This document shows positions 14,786-21,686 of a DNA stretch of 26,543 nucleotides, piece by piece. Both the position numbers and the translations under genes were made by a program. Every line of letters begins with the position of its first letter. The stretch's first letter is position 1. The DNA lies in NCBI GenBank assembly GCA_900551885.1, contig URXS01000017.1, forward strand, positions 1 to 26,543, read 5' to 3'. Source of the stretch: an uncultured Oscillibacter sp. (GTDB taxonomy: Bacteria > Bacillota > Clostridia > Oscillospirales > Oscillospiraceae). Below the pieces are notes generated by a model. That model was not told the origin of the DNA, did no database searches, and saw nothing but the letters and a program-made list of their open reading frames with translations.

Positions 14786-15102
14786 ATAGCGCCTCCATCC
14801 ATATTTGCTCCGCAGTTTGGACATCGCGGATATTTTTCTGTGATGCGGTATTTGTTCCAGAATTGATCTGAATAGCACTTCGAGCATTCGTAGCATCGCT
14901 TACCCATAAAACAGTGTGGAGTTTGCATCCAGTGTCCCTTTACCACCGGAACTACGTCGGCGGCCGGCATGGCGTTGATGTGATTCTTAACTGTGTTTAT
15001 GGTTTCTTTGACAGTCCGCCCCTTTAAGAAGCGCACGTCCATCTCATCGCATGCTTCCGTTAGCTCCCGCACAACTCTTTCCTGGTCAATGTACGGCATC
15101 AT
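14782..15102 (-). CDS. Phage zinc-ribbon accessory protein
   Basis: A 106-residue protein of a kind frequent in Clostridia phages. It has a helical N-terminus (MPYIDQERVVRELTEACDEMD), the junction phrase NAMPAADVVPVVKGHWM, then a zinc ribbon (C-Y-E-C-S-K-C ... C-P-N-C-G-A-N-M-D). Function unknown. The start lies 17 bases inside the end of the previous gene, and the stop overlaps the next gene's GTG start. Confidence 0.8.
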   Translation of the reverse strand: MMPYIDQERVVRELTEACDEMDVRFLKGRTVKETINTVKNHINAMPAADVVPVVKGHWMQTPHCFMGKRCYECSKCYSDQFWNKYRITEKYPRCPNCGANMDGGAM

Positions 15103-15676
15103 ACTCTCCTTTCAGCGAGGCCTCGGCGGCTTTCGGCTCAAAATGGTCATACGCTTCACCGCAAAGCCGCTTCAAATGTGGAGTGCAGCACTGCTTTAAA
15201 TTCTTACAAATCTGACATTTGTATCCAGTTATTTCCGCAATTTCCTCATCTGTCCAGACTTTTAGCTTCGGCTGCACCACATACCTCCCATCCCGAACCG
15301 CCTCCGTCAGCTCTCGCAGCCGGTCCAAGCTGTAGTCGTCGCCGAGAATGTCCTCGATAGAAGCCAAACGGCCACGCATCTCCGCCGCCTGGACAGCCGC
15401 TGCATGGAGCAAAGCCAAGATGCCCTCCGTAGCGTCAACTCCGTATTGCAGGCAGTCATACATGACATCCCCAAGGGCCTCCGCATCATCCGCATCCAGT
15501 TCAATTCCCTGGGCGGCTGCCGCCCGGTTGATCCAGTCCGTCAGAGTGCAGTCCTGATAGTCCGGATCGGGTCCCCCGCCTCGGATCCATACTTCGTTGT
15601 CCTTCACAAAAAACAAATTGAGCCCTAAAAGAATGGACTCAGTATCGTCGGTAGTCAGTCTTTTCATGTCAGTCAT
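15086..15676 (-). CDS. Hypothetical accessory protein with C-terminal cysteine cluster
   Basis: About 196 residues (MTDMKRLTTDDTESILLGLNLFFVKDNEVWIRGGG). An acidic middle of helices (residues 55-150; LRELTEAVRDGRYVVQPKLKVWTDEEI) is followed by a probable metal site YKCQICKNLKQCCTPHLKRLC. The 'MKRLT' opening and the variable helical middle are typical of accessory proteins in Clostridia phage early regions. Two ATGs (15676, 15667) are possible; GAAGGA/AAAGGA sequences precede both. Function unknown. Confidence 0.7.
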   Translation of the reverse strand: MTDMKRLTTDDTESILLGLNLFFVKDNEVWIRGGGPDPDYQDCTLTDWINRAAAAQGIELDADDAEALGDVMYDCLQYGVDATEGILALLHAAAVQAAEMRGRLASIEDILGDDYSLDRLRELTEAVRDGRYVVQPKLKVWTDEEIAEITGYKCQICKNLKQCCTPHLKRLCGEAYDHFEPKAAEASLKGEYDAVH

Positions 15677-15758
15677 CCGTCCTTTTCCTTCTATTTTCGC
15701 ATACATCATAGTACGGACAATCACAGCAATGGCAGACAGGGCAAATGTCTATTATCAT
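15669..15758 (-). CDS. 29-residue cysteine-rich miniprotein
   Basis: MIIDICPVCHCCDCPYYDVC followed by a basic tail. Six cysteines and a histidine in 15 residues suggest a metal knuckle. AGGAGG lies seven bases before the ATG, and the stop overlaps the start of the next gene, as real coupled genes in this operon do. Too short for family recognition. Confidence 0.6.
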   Translation of the reverse strand: MIIDICPVCHCCDCPYYDVCENRRKRTDD

Positions 15759-15760
15759 GG

Positions 15761-15826
15761 TCAATCCTCCTCTGCTGGCTGACGGAGCCACGCAAACCAT
15801 CTTCCAACGGCTTCTTCCCTTGTCAT
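15761..15826 (-). CDS. Possible 21-residue leader-like peptide
   Basis: The frame reads MTREEAVGRWFAWLRQPAEED. It fills the gap between two better supported genes and ends two bases before the next start, and its last codons carry the next gene's ribosome site. No clear ribosome site of its own is seen, so it may simply be a spacer. Confidence 0.3.
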   Translation of the reverse strand: MTREEAVGRWFAWLRQPAEED

Positions 15827-15830
15827 AGGC

Positions 15831-16043
15831 TTAGTGCCCATTCCGCCTTCTCATCTCTATCCGGTGGTGCAGCTCCACACGGTAGGCGTGAAGCAAGCCC
15901 AAGACATTCCGGCGGTGCTCCGTCTCCTCCTGAGCAGCCTTGGCCTGGGCGGCGTATTCCGCCCAGGCCTGGCACACGTTTGGATCATGGCACCCCACCC
16001 GGCGCCGCCGGCAGTTCAGGCAGGGCGGCTGAGCCCCTTTCAT
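15831..16043 (-). CDS. Small cysteine/charged phage protein
   Basis: About 70 residues: MKGAQPPCLNCRRRRVGCHDPNVCQAWAEYAAQAKAAQEETEHRRN. The pattern P-P-C-x-x-C-x-x-R-x-x-G-C-H-x-x-C followed by a long charged helix is a small protein type seen repeatedly in Clostridia phage early operons. The N-terminal cysteines and histidine probably bind zinc. Its ATG overlaps the stop of the membrane miniprotein upstream (ATGA), which fixes the start. Function unknown. Confidence 0.75.
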   Translation of the reverse strand: MKGAQPPCLNCRRRRVGCHDPNVCQAWAEYAAQAKAAQEETEHRRNVLGLLHAYRVELHHRIEMRRRNGH

Positions 16044-16165
16044 AAGGCGGCACCTACTGCCTTGTTGCACAGAACAATGCAACAAGCCAACACCCACAGC
16101 ACCACGCTCAGCCGGAGCAATGCCTTCTGCCGCCGCTCCCGGCCGGTATATCTAGATCTATCCAT
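16040..16165 (-). CDS. 41-residue single-span membrane protein
   Basis: MDRSRYTGRERRQKALLRLS followed by the hydrophobic segment VVLWVLACCIVLCNKAVGAAL. A basic N-terminus with one membrane span predicts N-in topology. AGGAGG is six bases before the ATG, and the stop overlaps the next ATG (ATGA), so it is very probably real despite its size. Function unknown. Confidence 0.72.
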   Translation of the reverse strand: MDRSRYTGRERRQKALLRLSVVLWVLACCIVLCNKAVGAAL

Positions 16166-16178
16166 GCAACTCCTCCTT

Positions 16179-16436
16179 TTAGTCATCACCTATTCGGACC
16201 ATCTTGATCCCGTCACTCGGATCCGGCACAGCCTCTTTATCCCAGACGGGGCTGCCTGGCAGCAACGATAAAATCAAACCATGACGAAACGCCTCTGCCG
16301 CTTCCGGAGACCGGGACCGGATCAGATTGTAAGAAATGTTGATCAGCACTCCAAGTTCCGATACTATCTCGCGGGGACAGCCGGAAGCAGTGGCTTGAAT
16401 TTCATGCCCTTCTTCATCGTAAATAAATCGGATCAT
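16179..16436 (-). CDS. Hypothetical protein, 85 residues
   Basis: MIRFIYDEEGHEIQATASGCPREIVSELGVLINISYNLIRSRSPEAAEAFRHGLILSLL. A short N-terminal strand pair is followed by two helices with hydrophobic faces. Not recognised. It is coupled to the upstream gene by an ATGA overlap and lies 13 bases before the membrane miniprotein. Confidence 0.7.
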   Translation of the reverse strand: MIRFIYDEEGHEIQATASGCPREIVSELGVLINISYNLIRSRSPEAAEAFRHGLILSLLPGSPVWDKEAVPDPSDGIKMVRIGDD

Positions 16437-16594
16437 CTGTCTTCCTCCTTCCGAATGATCCGCGAAACGGGTTTCCCGTCCACCCGGATCTCACAGCCGC
16501 CCCGCCGGAGGGACCGCTGCTCCTCCGGTGTCGGCACACAGTTGATGTATCGGCACTTTGGTCGGCCATCCTGCCAAACCACGATCTCAGCCAT
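16433..16594 (-). CDS. Hypothetical protein, 53 residues
   Basis: MAEIVVWQDGRPKCRYINCVPTPEEQRSLRRGGCEIRVDGKPVSRIIRKEEDR. GGAGG precedes the ATG at good spacing, and the start overlaps the parB stop by eight bases. The longer frame from 16771 runs inside parB and is rejected. Basic and strand-rich; three cysteines may bind metal. Function unknown. Confidence 0.65.
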   Translation of the reverse strand: MAEIVVWQDGRPKCRYINCVPTPEEQRSLRRGGCEIRVDGKPVSRIIRKEEDR

Positions 16595-18035
16595 GGCCAG
16601 CCTCCATTTCCGACAGGGGCATCCACCAGTAGCCGACGTCGTAATCGCCATGAGACGGCGCATCCAGCTCACACCCCACATCCGTGTCCTCAAACGGATA
16701 GAGATCATGATAGCCACCCACACAGCGGGCAGCTTCGTAGCAGGTCCCACCGAGAGGGTTGTCATAAGCAATGACCACCAGTTGCCGCTCCGTTGGCCAG
16801 TGTTGCTGGTCTAGCGGCTGCCAGACGGTCGGGGCATTCCGTGGCGCAGGGGCATCGGTCAGGCCAAACAAATAATCTATACTGACCCCTAACGTCTTGG
16901 CCAACTTGGGAAGACGGCCCGATCCCGGCAGGCCACCGTTTTCCCATGTACTGTATGTAGCCTTGTACTCTCCGATTTTTTTAGCGAAGTCGGCGCGATC
17001 CAGACCCAGTTGCTCCCGACAGCTCCGAAGCCGGTCCGAAAAGGTTTTGCAAAGCTGGGTCCAGTCCTCAGCCGTCCACTCCTCCCGCTTCTCCAGAGTG
17101 GGAGGCGGCGCGATACCCATTCCACCGGTCTCCGGCTCATGAGCCTCCCCCACCTCTTCGCTTCCTGCATACTGGCATGCCGCTGGGCAGCTATCCCGGC
17201 TCAAACACTGCCGACAGCACCCGGAACCGTGCCACTGGCCGCCGTGGTAATCGTGATCCATGATCGCCTCAGCATGGAGGCAAAACTTTCCGGTCTCCGG
17301 GCACGCTTGCTTGCAGCCGCTCCACATCAGCGCGAATTTTTTGACATTTCGGATGCTGTAATCATGATGACCGTCGATCACCCAGTCCAGCAGTCGGTAC
17401 TGGGCCTCTACCGGCAGCCGGGCAATCTCCAGTGCCGCGGCCTCCGGGATCTCGTCTTTCTCCCACTTGCGCATGATGCCCGGCACCTTGATGCCGTTTT
17501 TGATGGCGGAGAGATTGGCTAGTTTGGTCTTGGAGATCTGCATAGCCTCCGCCACCCGGTCCCGGATGCGACCAGGGAGATTCTCACCGGCGCGCTTTCG
17601 GGCCATGTACGCTTTGGTCAGCTTGTCCGCTTCCTCTGCCAACAGAGCTGAGGTCTTGACCCGCTGGCGGTTGGCCTCAATGATCGCAGACAACTCAACA
17701 TGTTCGTCCATTGTCGGGAGCACCAGGCAGGGCACCTCATCCCGGTATTTCTCGCTGTGTATCCGACGAAGAGCAGCAAACCGGTTATGGCCGGAAATCA
17801 GACGGTAGCCCCCACTTTCATCAGGAACGACCGTCAGAGGCTCTAGGAGGCCGTTGGCCTGGATACTAGCCTCCAAGTCCTCCAGATTTTCTACCCTAGG
17901 ATAAAAATTCCTTGGATTGGAATGGATGTCCGCAAGAGGAATCATCCGCACCGGCGTGTCCGATTCGGACACCTTGGCCAGTTGCCCGCCCAGCATGGCG
18001 GCAATATCCACCTCACGCTTTGCCACGTCCCTCAC
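16587..18035 (-). CDS. parB: ParB-type partition protein fused to Cys cluster, XRE HTH and DUF551-like domains
   Basis: A 482-residue multidomain protein. ParB N-terminal domain: residues 30-115, with IPLADIHSNPRNF, LEASIQANGLLEPLTVV and GGYRLISGHNRFAALR (G-H-N-R replaces the usual G-E-R-R), then IIEANRQR. A helix-turn-helix follows around 160-185. Next is a dense cysteine/histidine cluster at 241-287 including CC-x2-C-x5-C-x3-C, a second XRE-type helix-turn-helix (333-392, YSTWENG ... LGVSIDYLFGL), and a DUF551-like C-terminus (404-478, W-Q-P-L ... G-Y-W-W-M-P-L). Canonical ParB binds parS and slides as a CTP-dependent clamp. The start is a GTG inside the end of parA; a palindrome copy lies within codons 22-27. 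Confidence 0.85.
   Translation of the reverse strand: MRDVAKREVDIAAMLGGQLAKVSESDTPVRMIPLADIHSNPRNFYPRVENLEDLEASIQANGLLEPLTVVPDESGGYRLISGHNRFAALRRIHSEKYRDEVPCLVLPTMDEHVELSAIIEANRQRVKTSALLAEEADKLTKAYMARKRAGENLPGRIRDRVAEAMQISKTKLANLSAIKNGIKVPGIMRKWEKDEIPEAAALEIARLPVEAQYRLLDWVIDGHHDYSIRNVKKFALMWSGCKQACPETGKFCLHAEAIMDHDYHGGQWHGSGCCRQCLSRDSCPAACQYAGSEEVGEAHEPETGGMGIAPPPTLEKREEWTAEDWTQLCKTFSDRLRSCREQLGLDRADFAKKIGEYKATYSTWENGGLPGSGRLPKLAKTLGVSIDYLFGLTDAPAPRNAPTVWQPLDQQHWPTERQLVVIAYDNPLGGTCYEAARCVGGYHDLYPFEDTDVGCELDAPSHGDYDVGYWWMPLSEMEAGHG
17956..17972. repeat. Dispersed 17-bp palindrome, copy 3 (perfect, inside parB)
   Basis: GTGTCCGATTCGGACAC, perfect arms around a central T, embedded in the N-terminal linker of parB and read there as V-S-E-S-D-T. 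A coding sequence that preserves the palindrome suggests selection on the DNA site. Confidence 0.82.
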
Positions 18036-18810
18036 CGTCCTCTCTCAGGATCTCCTCGGCCAAATCCCGGTAATCCTGCGCAGCGGCGCACCAGGGCGAA
18101 AACTCCACCAGGGGCATCCTGGCAAAGGTGCCGGCGCACACCCGCTTGGAAAAGCGGATCACCGTCTGAAATACCGGCAGCGGGCTGTTCTGCAGCACCT
18201 CCAAGGCCTGCCGCTCCTCCTCCGTTTTGGTGTACTGGGTCACCAGCACGCCCCGGACCCGCAGACGGGGGTTGATTCGCCGCATATTGTTGATCTGGAA
18301 CACCAGATTGCTCATACCGCCGGTGGAAAAGGCGTCCAGCCGGATGGGGATGATGACCTCGTCGGCGGCGATCAGCGCCGCGGCGCAGGCGGTGGACAGC
18401 GCCGGTGGGCAGTCGATCAGCAAATAGTCGTAACTGTCTGGATCTCCGGCGTCCTCCTCCAGGGCCAGCCGGAGGCTCTCGATGGCGTCCCGGTGGGCTT
18501 CGCCCCGGACGGTGGCGTCCACGTCAGCCGCCAGCAGCCGGATGTCGGCGGGAATAACGTCCACGTCGTCGATGCAGGTGGGCGTCACAAAGTCCGGGTA
18601 ATACCCGGCGCCGGAGGTCAGCAGCTCCATGGTGGTGCAGGTGTCGTCCTCCGTTGGCTCCACGCCGAAGTACTGGCTCAGGTTGCCTTGGCTATCGGCA
18701 TCAATGGCCAATACCCGCTTTTTCCGTTTTGCCAGCAGGCAGGCCAGGGTGGCCGTGGTGACGGTCTTTCCTACCCCGCCCTTGAAATTTAAAATCGCAA
18801 TCGTTCTCAT
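18013..18810 (-). CDS. parA: ParA-type partition ATPase (Soj/MinD superfamily)
   Basis: A 265-residue protein, MRTIAILNFKGGVGKTVTTATLACLLAKRKKRVLAIDADSQGNLSQYFG. It has the deviant Walker A KGGVGKT (10-16), switch DADSQGN (37-43) and Walker B YDYLLIDCPP, plus DAFSTGG. ParA forms ATP-dependent gradients on the nucleoid that move ParB-parS complexes. Without an N-terminal HTH it is of the short chromosomal/type Ib kind. Frames upstream of 18810 overlap the previous gene; AAAGGA nine bases before the ATG fixes this start. The parB gene starts 23 bases before its end. Confidence 0.95.
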   Translation of the reverse strand: MRTIAILNFKGGVGKTVTTATLACLLAKRKKRVLAIDADSQGNLSQYFGVEPTEDDTCTTMELLTSGAGYYPDFVTPTCIDDVDVIPADIRLLAADVDATVRGEAHRDAIESLRLALEEDAGDPDSYDYLLIDCPPALSTACAAALIAADEVIIPIRLDAFSTGGMSNLVFQINNMRRINPRLRVRGVLVTQYTKTEEERQALEVLQNSPLPVFQTVIRFSKRVCAGTFARMPLVEFSPWCAAAQDYRDLAEEILREDGEGRGKA

Positions 18811-18814
18811 GGTC

Positions 18815-19006
18815 CTATGTCCTTTCGTTTCTGCCTTTCCGGGAGAATACTGTTTCCCGAAACCTGAAGCAATTCGGTGCCGGGCCGGTGATCTCCACCT
18901 GGTAAAACCGGCCCTGGGGGTGTATGTATACCACCGGTGCGGTGACAAAGCAGGGCTCCATCCCCTCCACAGACAGCCGCACCGTTACCATGTCTCCCAG
19001 CTTCAC
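18815..19006 (-). CDS. Small strand-rich protein between helicase and parA
   Basis: About 63 residues from a GTG that overlaps the helicase stop (GTGA), with AAGGAGG seven bases upstream: VKLGDMVTVRLSVEGMEPCFVTAPVVYIHPQGRFYQVEITGP. The alternation of strands and the G-D-M-V-T-V-R-L opening suggest an SH3-like barrel. Similar small proteins sit next to helicase genes in Clostridia phages. Function unknown. Confidence 0.75.
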   Translation of the reverse strand: MKLGDMVTVRLSVEGMEPCFVTAPVVYIHPQGRFYQVEITGPAPNCFRFRETVFSRKGRNERT

Positions 19007-20382
19007 GCGCCCGCCTCCTTCCACGGATTGTCGGGATCCGGATGCTCCGGCCAGAAGCTGACCTGCCGGGGCGCCTGTCGCTCCTTTTTTGCCGGCGGCT
19101 CGTCTTGCTGCGGAGCGATCCGGGTGAAAGTCTGAAGATCTCCGTCAAAGCGGAACCGCACCCAGTCCAGGGCCTCGCCCTCCTTGTTCTTGGCGATCTT
19201 CAGGATCCGCTTGCTGTCCTTGTCGTCGTAGTCCTCCCGATAAATGAACAGCACCACGTCGGCATCCATCTCGATCTGTCCGGAAGCCCGCAGATCCGAC
19301 AGCACCGGCGGCCGGATCTTCCGGCTTTTCGCGTCCCGGTCCGGCCGGGACAGTTGGCTCAACGCCACCACCGTGGTGCCGGTGATTCGGCCAAACTGCT
19401 GCAGGTCGGAGGAAATGGCCGTCACCCGGTCATACTCGCTCATACGCTGCCCCTTGGGAGCCTTGATCTTCTGGAGGTAGTCGATGATGACCACCTCGTA
19501 GCGGTGGGCCTGGCTGTACGCCTGAATGTCCAGCACGGTCATGCCGGCGGCGTCGATCAGCGTCACCTGGGGCCGTGTCAGGATGTCCTTCATACCCATC
19601 AGCTCCTTGTAGTCGGCTTCCTCCAGGGCGTTCTGCTTGATCTTGGTGTAGGACAGCATGGCCATCCTGGCCATGGCCCTATCAAAGAGCTTTTCCTTGG
19701 TGCTCTCAAAGCTGAAAAAGCCCACCCGGCGATTTCTTCCAAACCCGGAGGCGAATTGCAGCGCCAAGGCAGTCTTTCCGTCGGACGGGTACCCGCCCAG
19801 GACCACCATGTCCCCCGGCTCCGTGAAGATCCGCTCGTCCAGCACCGGCACGCCCCAACTGAGATATGGGGGCTTTCGCTCACCGTCGTGGCGGTCAAAA
19901 AACTTTGCGAAGCCGTCGGCGTAAGTCATGGCCTGGATGCCGGGCCGCTCCACCTGGCGGGCCATAGCCTCCTCCAGCAGATGCCGGGCGGTGTCCAGGT
20001 CCTCCGTGGCGGCGATCTTCTCGCCAAGCTCCCGGAGGCCGTGCAGCATGGAACCCTGGCGCAGTTGGTCCACATAGTCCTCCACGTGGGCCGCCGTGCA
20101 GGTGACATCCATGATCCCGGTCAAAAACTCCGTCCAGGAGCTGTTGACGCCGCCCCCCAGCTTCTCCCGGACCAGGATGGCGTCCACAGCCTTTCCCTCC
20201 CGGAACAGGGCGGCGATGGCCTCAAAGATCGCCCGGTACCGGGGCTCGATGAAATTCTTTGCCTGGACCTGGCCCAGCACCAGGGGCACCGTGTCCGGGT
20301 CGATCAGCATGGACCCCAGCACGCCCGCCTGGGCGTCCAGCAGCCGCTGGGTCAGCAATACGTTGGGTTTCTGTTCCGTCAC
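19003..20382 (-). CDS. dnaB: Replicative DNA helicase, DnaB type
   Basis: About 459 residues. The N-terminal DnaB domain (LDAQAGVLGSMLIDPDTVPLVLGQVQAKNFIEPRYRAIFEAI) is followed by a RecA-like motor with Walker A GGYPSDGKTAL (about 196-206), Walker B VVIIDYLQ (about 297-304), a TTVVALSQLSR strand and an R-finger-like region. It unwinds phage DNA at the fork as a hexamer. A GTG at 20388 is the first possible start; the GTG at 20382 overlaps the initiator stop (GTGA) and has better spacing from AAGGGGG. The gene follows the initiator, as in lambda O-P. Confidence 0.94.
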   Translation of the reverse strand: MTEQKPNVLLTQRLLDAQAGVLGSMLIDPDTVPLVLGQVQAKNFIEPRYRAIFEAIAALFREGKAVDAILVREKLGGGVNSSWTEFLTGIMDVTCTAAHVEDYVDQLRQGSMLHGLRELGEKIAATEDLDTARHLLEEAMARQVERPGIQAMTYADGFAKFFDRHDGERKPPYLSWGVPVLDERIFTEPGDMVVLGGYPSDGKTALALQFASGFGRNRRVGFFSFESTKEKLFDRAMARMAMLSYTKIKQNALEEADYKELMGMKDILTRPQVTLIDAAGMTVLDIQAYSQAHRYEVVIIDYLQKIKAPKGQRMSEYDRVTAISSDLQQFGRITGTTVVALSQLSRPDRDAKSRKIRPPVLSDLRASGQIEMDADVVLFIYREDYDDKDSKRILKIAKNKEGEALDWVRFRFDGDLQTFTRIAPQQDEPPAKKERQAPRQVSFWPEHPDPDNPWKEAGA

Positions 20383-21182
20383 AGGCACCGCCCCCTTCTG
20401 GCGTCCCCGGCGTCAGCATCGGGGGGCTCCTGGGGCAGCTCGTCCTCCTTCATGGGGTACACGCTGTCCCAGTTGTGGCTGGTGGCGTAGTCCAGCAGCA
20501 TCACCTTCATGGCCCGGTCCGGGGCCAGGCGTCCCAGCTTGGCGGTGAGGGTGTTGAAGGACCGCACGGTCAGCATGGGGTTCTTCCGCAACTCCCGGCA
20601 CCGGAGGAAGTCCGTCATGGCCGCCAGCAGCTCCGGGTCCTCCCCGGCGTAGGCCCGGGCAGCCGCCCAAACCTCCGGGGCCGTCTCCAGTCCACCCCGC
20701 TTTTTCTTCTTGGCCCCGCCGGAATCCCCCTTGGGGGATATAGGGGGTTTTGTTCGTCTTTCTTTTGTTAAGTCTTTCTTTTGTTGTGTTGGATTTGCCG
20801 CAAACGGTAAAACCGTCGACGGTTTTGCCGTAAACGGAAAACCCGAACACGGTTCCACCGTGACCGGATTTTCCGAACACGGTGGAGCCTCGTCCTGGAG
20901 GACATAGACGCTGCCGCCAAAGCGGCCGCCGTCCCCGTGGACCTGCTCCTGGACCAGATACCCAACCTCCTTCAGCTCCAGCATCGCGGCCCGGATGATG
21001 TCCTTGCCGTACCCGGTATAGGATGCCAGGCCGCTGATGCTGAACTGCCAATCGTCCGGTAAGCTCATCATGATGGCAAAGAGTCCCTTCGCCTTGAGGC
21101 TCAGCCGCCGGTCCCGCAGCATGGAGTTGTAGAGAACGGTGAAGCTCTGTTTCCGCCCAGATCGGAAAACGCTGTCGCTCAC
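20379..21182 (-). CDS. Replication initiator (lambda O / DnaD-like) with internal origin repeats
   Basis: A 267-residue protein from a GTG that overlaps the upstream stop. The N-terminal winged helix (about 10-95; FTVLYNSMLRDRRLSLKAKGLFAIMMSLPDDWQFSISGLASYTGYGKDIIRAAMLELKEVGYL) is typical of phage and plasmid initiators. A linker (about 100-150) has three 10-residue repeats (PCSENPVTVE, PCSGFPFTAK, PSTVLPFAAN). A C-terminal helical domain (165-240) with W-x-x-x-x-x-Y and a YATSHNWDSVYPM end resembles DnaD-like helicase loaders. The repeats come from 30-bp DNA repeats, probable iterons bound by this protein. Confidence 0.85.
   Translation of the reverse strand: MSDSVFRSGRKQSFTVLYNSMLRDRRLSLKAKGLFAIMMSLPDDWQFSISGLASYTGYGKDIIRAAMLELKEVGYLVQEQVHGDGGRFGGSVYVLQDEAPPCSENPVTVEPCSGFPFTAKPSTVLPFAANPTQQKKDLTKERRTKPPISPKGDSGGAKKKKRGGLETAPEVWAAARAYAGEDPELLAAMTDFLRCRELRKNPMLTVRSFNTLTAKLGRLAPDRAMKVMLLDYATSHNWDSVYPMKEDELPQEPPDADAGDARRGRCL
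20756..20882. repeat. Candidate replication origin: three 30-bp tandem repeats plus A-rich unwinding element
   Basis: Three contiguous 30-bp units (20793-20822, 20823-20852, 20853-20882) share about 70-77 percent of positions between neighbours. The junction of units 1 and 2 contains the perfect palindrome AAAACCGTCGACGGTTTT (20807-20824). Directly beside them lies a strand-biased T/A-rich tract with the 14-bp direct repeat GTCTTTCTTTTGTT at 20756 and 20772. Iterons followed by an easily melted tract, inside the initiator gene, is the layout of lambda ori in gene O. Confidence 0.75.
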
Positions 21183-21277
21183 TTGCGCACCCCCTCAATT
21201 CGATCGATCACCCGGAACAGCCCGCTGGTAGCGGTACCGACTCCCAGAATCACGAAAAAAAGCACCCAGCCCGTCAT
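21179..21277 (-). CDS. 32-residue membrane miniprotein ahead of the initiator
   Basis: MTGWVLFFVILGVGTATSGLF followed by a basic tail; one hydrophobic span at about residues 3-21. Its stop overlaps the initiator GTG (GTGA), and its ATG overlaps the stop of the preceding small frame (ATGA). GGGGGTG lies about eight bases upstream. It could couple translation to the initiator, like leader peptides of plasmid rep genes. Confidence 0.6.
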   Translation of the reverse strand: MTGWVLFFVILGVGTATSGLFRVIDRIEGVRK

Positions 21278-21420
21278 GGAAGATACACCCCCTCCCTGAC
21301 AGGGCTTGCATTTTTCGAGAAACGTGATATAATAATTTTGCAGTCGTTCTCGGGCGCAAGCCCCTGAACCGAACGTCTGGAGGCTCCACCCTCCGGGCGT
21401 TCTTTTTTTATGTACTTCAT
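21274..21420 (-). CDS. Questionable 48-residue frame opposite a candidate sRNA
   Basis: The frame starts MKYIKKERPEGGASRRSVQG, has GGGAGG seven bases upstream and is joined to both neighbours by ATGA overlaps. However, third positions are less G+C-rich than in neighbouring genes, and the same DNA carries a promoter, a GNRA hairpin and a terminator on the plus strand. Either a real leader peptide overlaps an antisense RNA, or the frame is chance. Confidence 0.35.
   Translation of the reverse strand: MKYIKKERPEGGASRRSVQGLAPENDCKIIISRFSKNASPVREGVYLP
21306..21333 (+). promoter_or_regulatory. Promoter of a candidate small RNA
   Basis: TTGCAT (21306-21311), a 16-base spacer and a perfect TATAAT (21328-21333), pointing right, against the early operon. 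Transcription would start near 21340 and meet a terminator 70 bases later. Confidence 0.6.
21340..21409 (+). ncRNA. Candidate 70-nt antisense RNA upstream of the replication initiator
   Basis: It lies between a promoter (21306-21333) and a strong terminator (21371-21409). It contains the hairpin GGGC-GCAA-GCCC (21352-21363), with a GNRA tetraloop, ahead of the terminator stem. No plus-strand gene lies between promoter and terminator. The RNA is complementary to the leftward mRNA just ahead of the membrane miniprotein and initiator, like the countertranscript RNAs that control plasmid rep genes. The start is inferred from the -10 box. Confidence 0.55.
21371..21409 (+). terminator. Rho-independent terminator of the candidate sRNA
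   Basis: A 13-bp stem (21371-21383 with 21390-21402, two G-U pairs) with loop CTCCAC, followed by seven T residues. The T-run is on the plus strand only, so the terminator acts rightward. Confidence 0.8.
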
Positions 21421-21686
21421 GTCGCAGCCTCCCGGCTCCCGCCCTCATGATGATACACGGAGTAGCAGCGCCGGAAGGATTCCTCCTCATAGGCGTCCTT
21501 TTCGCCTTCCTCCAGGATTCCCAGCCCGCTTGCCAAAAACAGCAGTCCGGAAATCTGCGCCCGGGTACTCCTTGCGGCATCCGCGCATCCCTGCCGGACA
21601 TACCGGTCCAATAAGAAAAACAGGGTGTCCAGCCGGAACTTCGTGATCCCACGCATATCCTCACGGTCCATCACTACTCCGCTCAT
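21417..21686 (-). CDS. Hypothetical protein, 89 residues
   Basis: MSGVVMDREDMRGITKFRLDTLFFLLDRYVRQGCADAARSTRAQISGLLFLASGLGILEEGEKDAYEEESFRRC. Mostly helical, with a hydrophobic central stretch (about 45-58) that is short for a membrane span. It is coupled to the preceding HTH gene by ATGA. Not recognised; by position an early regulatory or replication accessory protein. Confidence 0.65.
   Translation of the reverse strand: MSGVVMDREDMRGITKFRLDTLFFLLDRYVRQGCADAARSTRAQISGLLFLASGLGILEEGEKDAYEEESFRRCYSVYHHEGGSREAAT

Noticed and set aside
18811..18948. N-terminal 46-residue extension of ParA
   Set aside because: It overlaps the 63-residue gene, lacks a ribosome site, and the ParA fold starts exactly at MRTIAILNFKGG.
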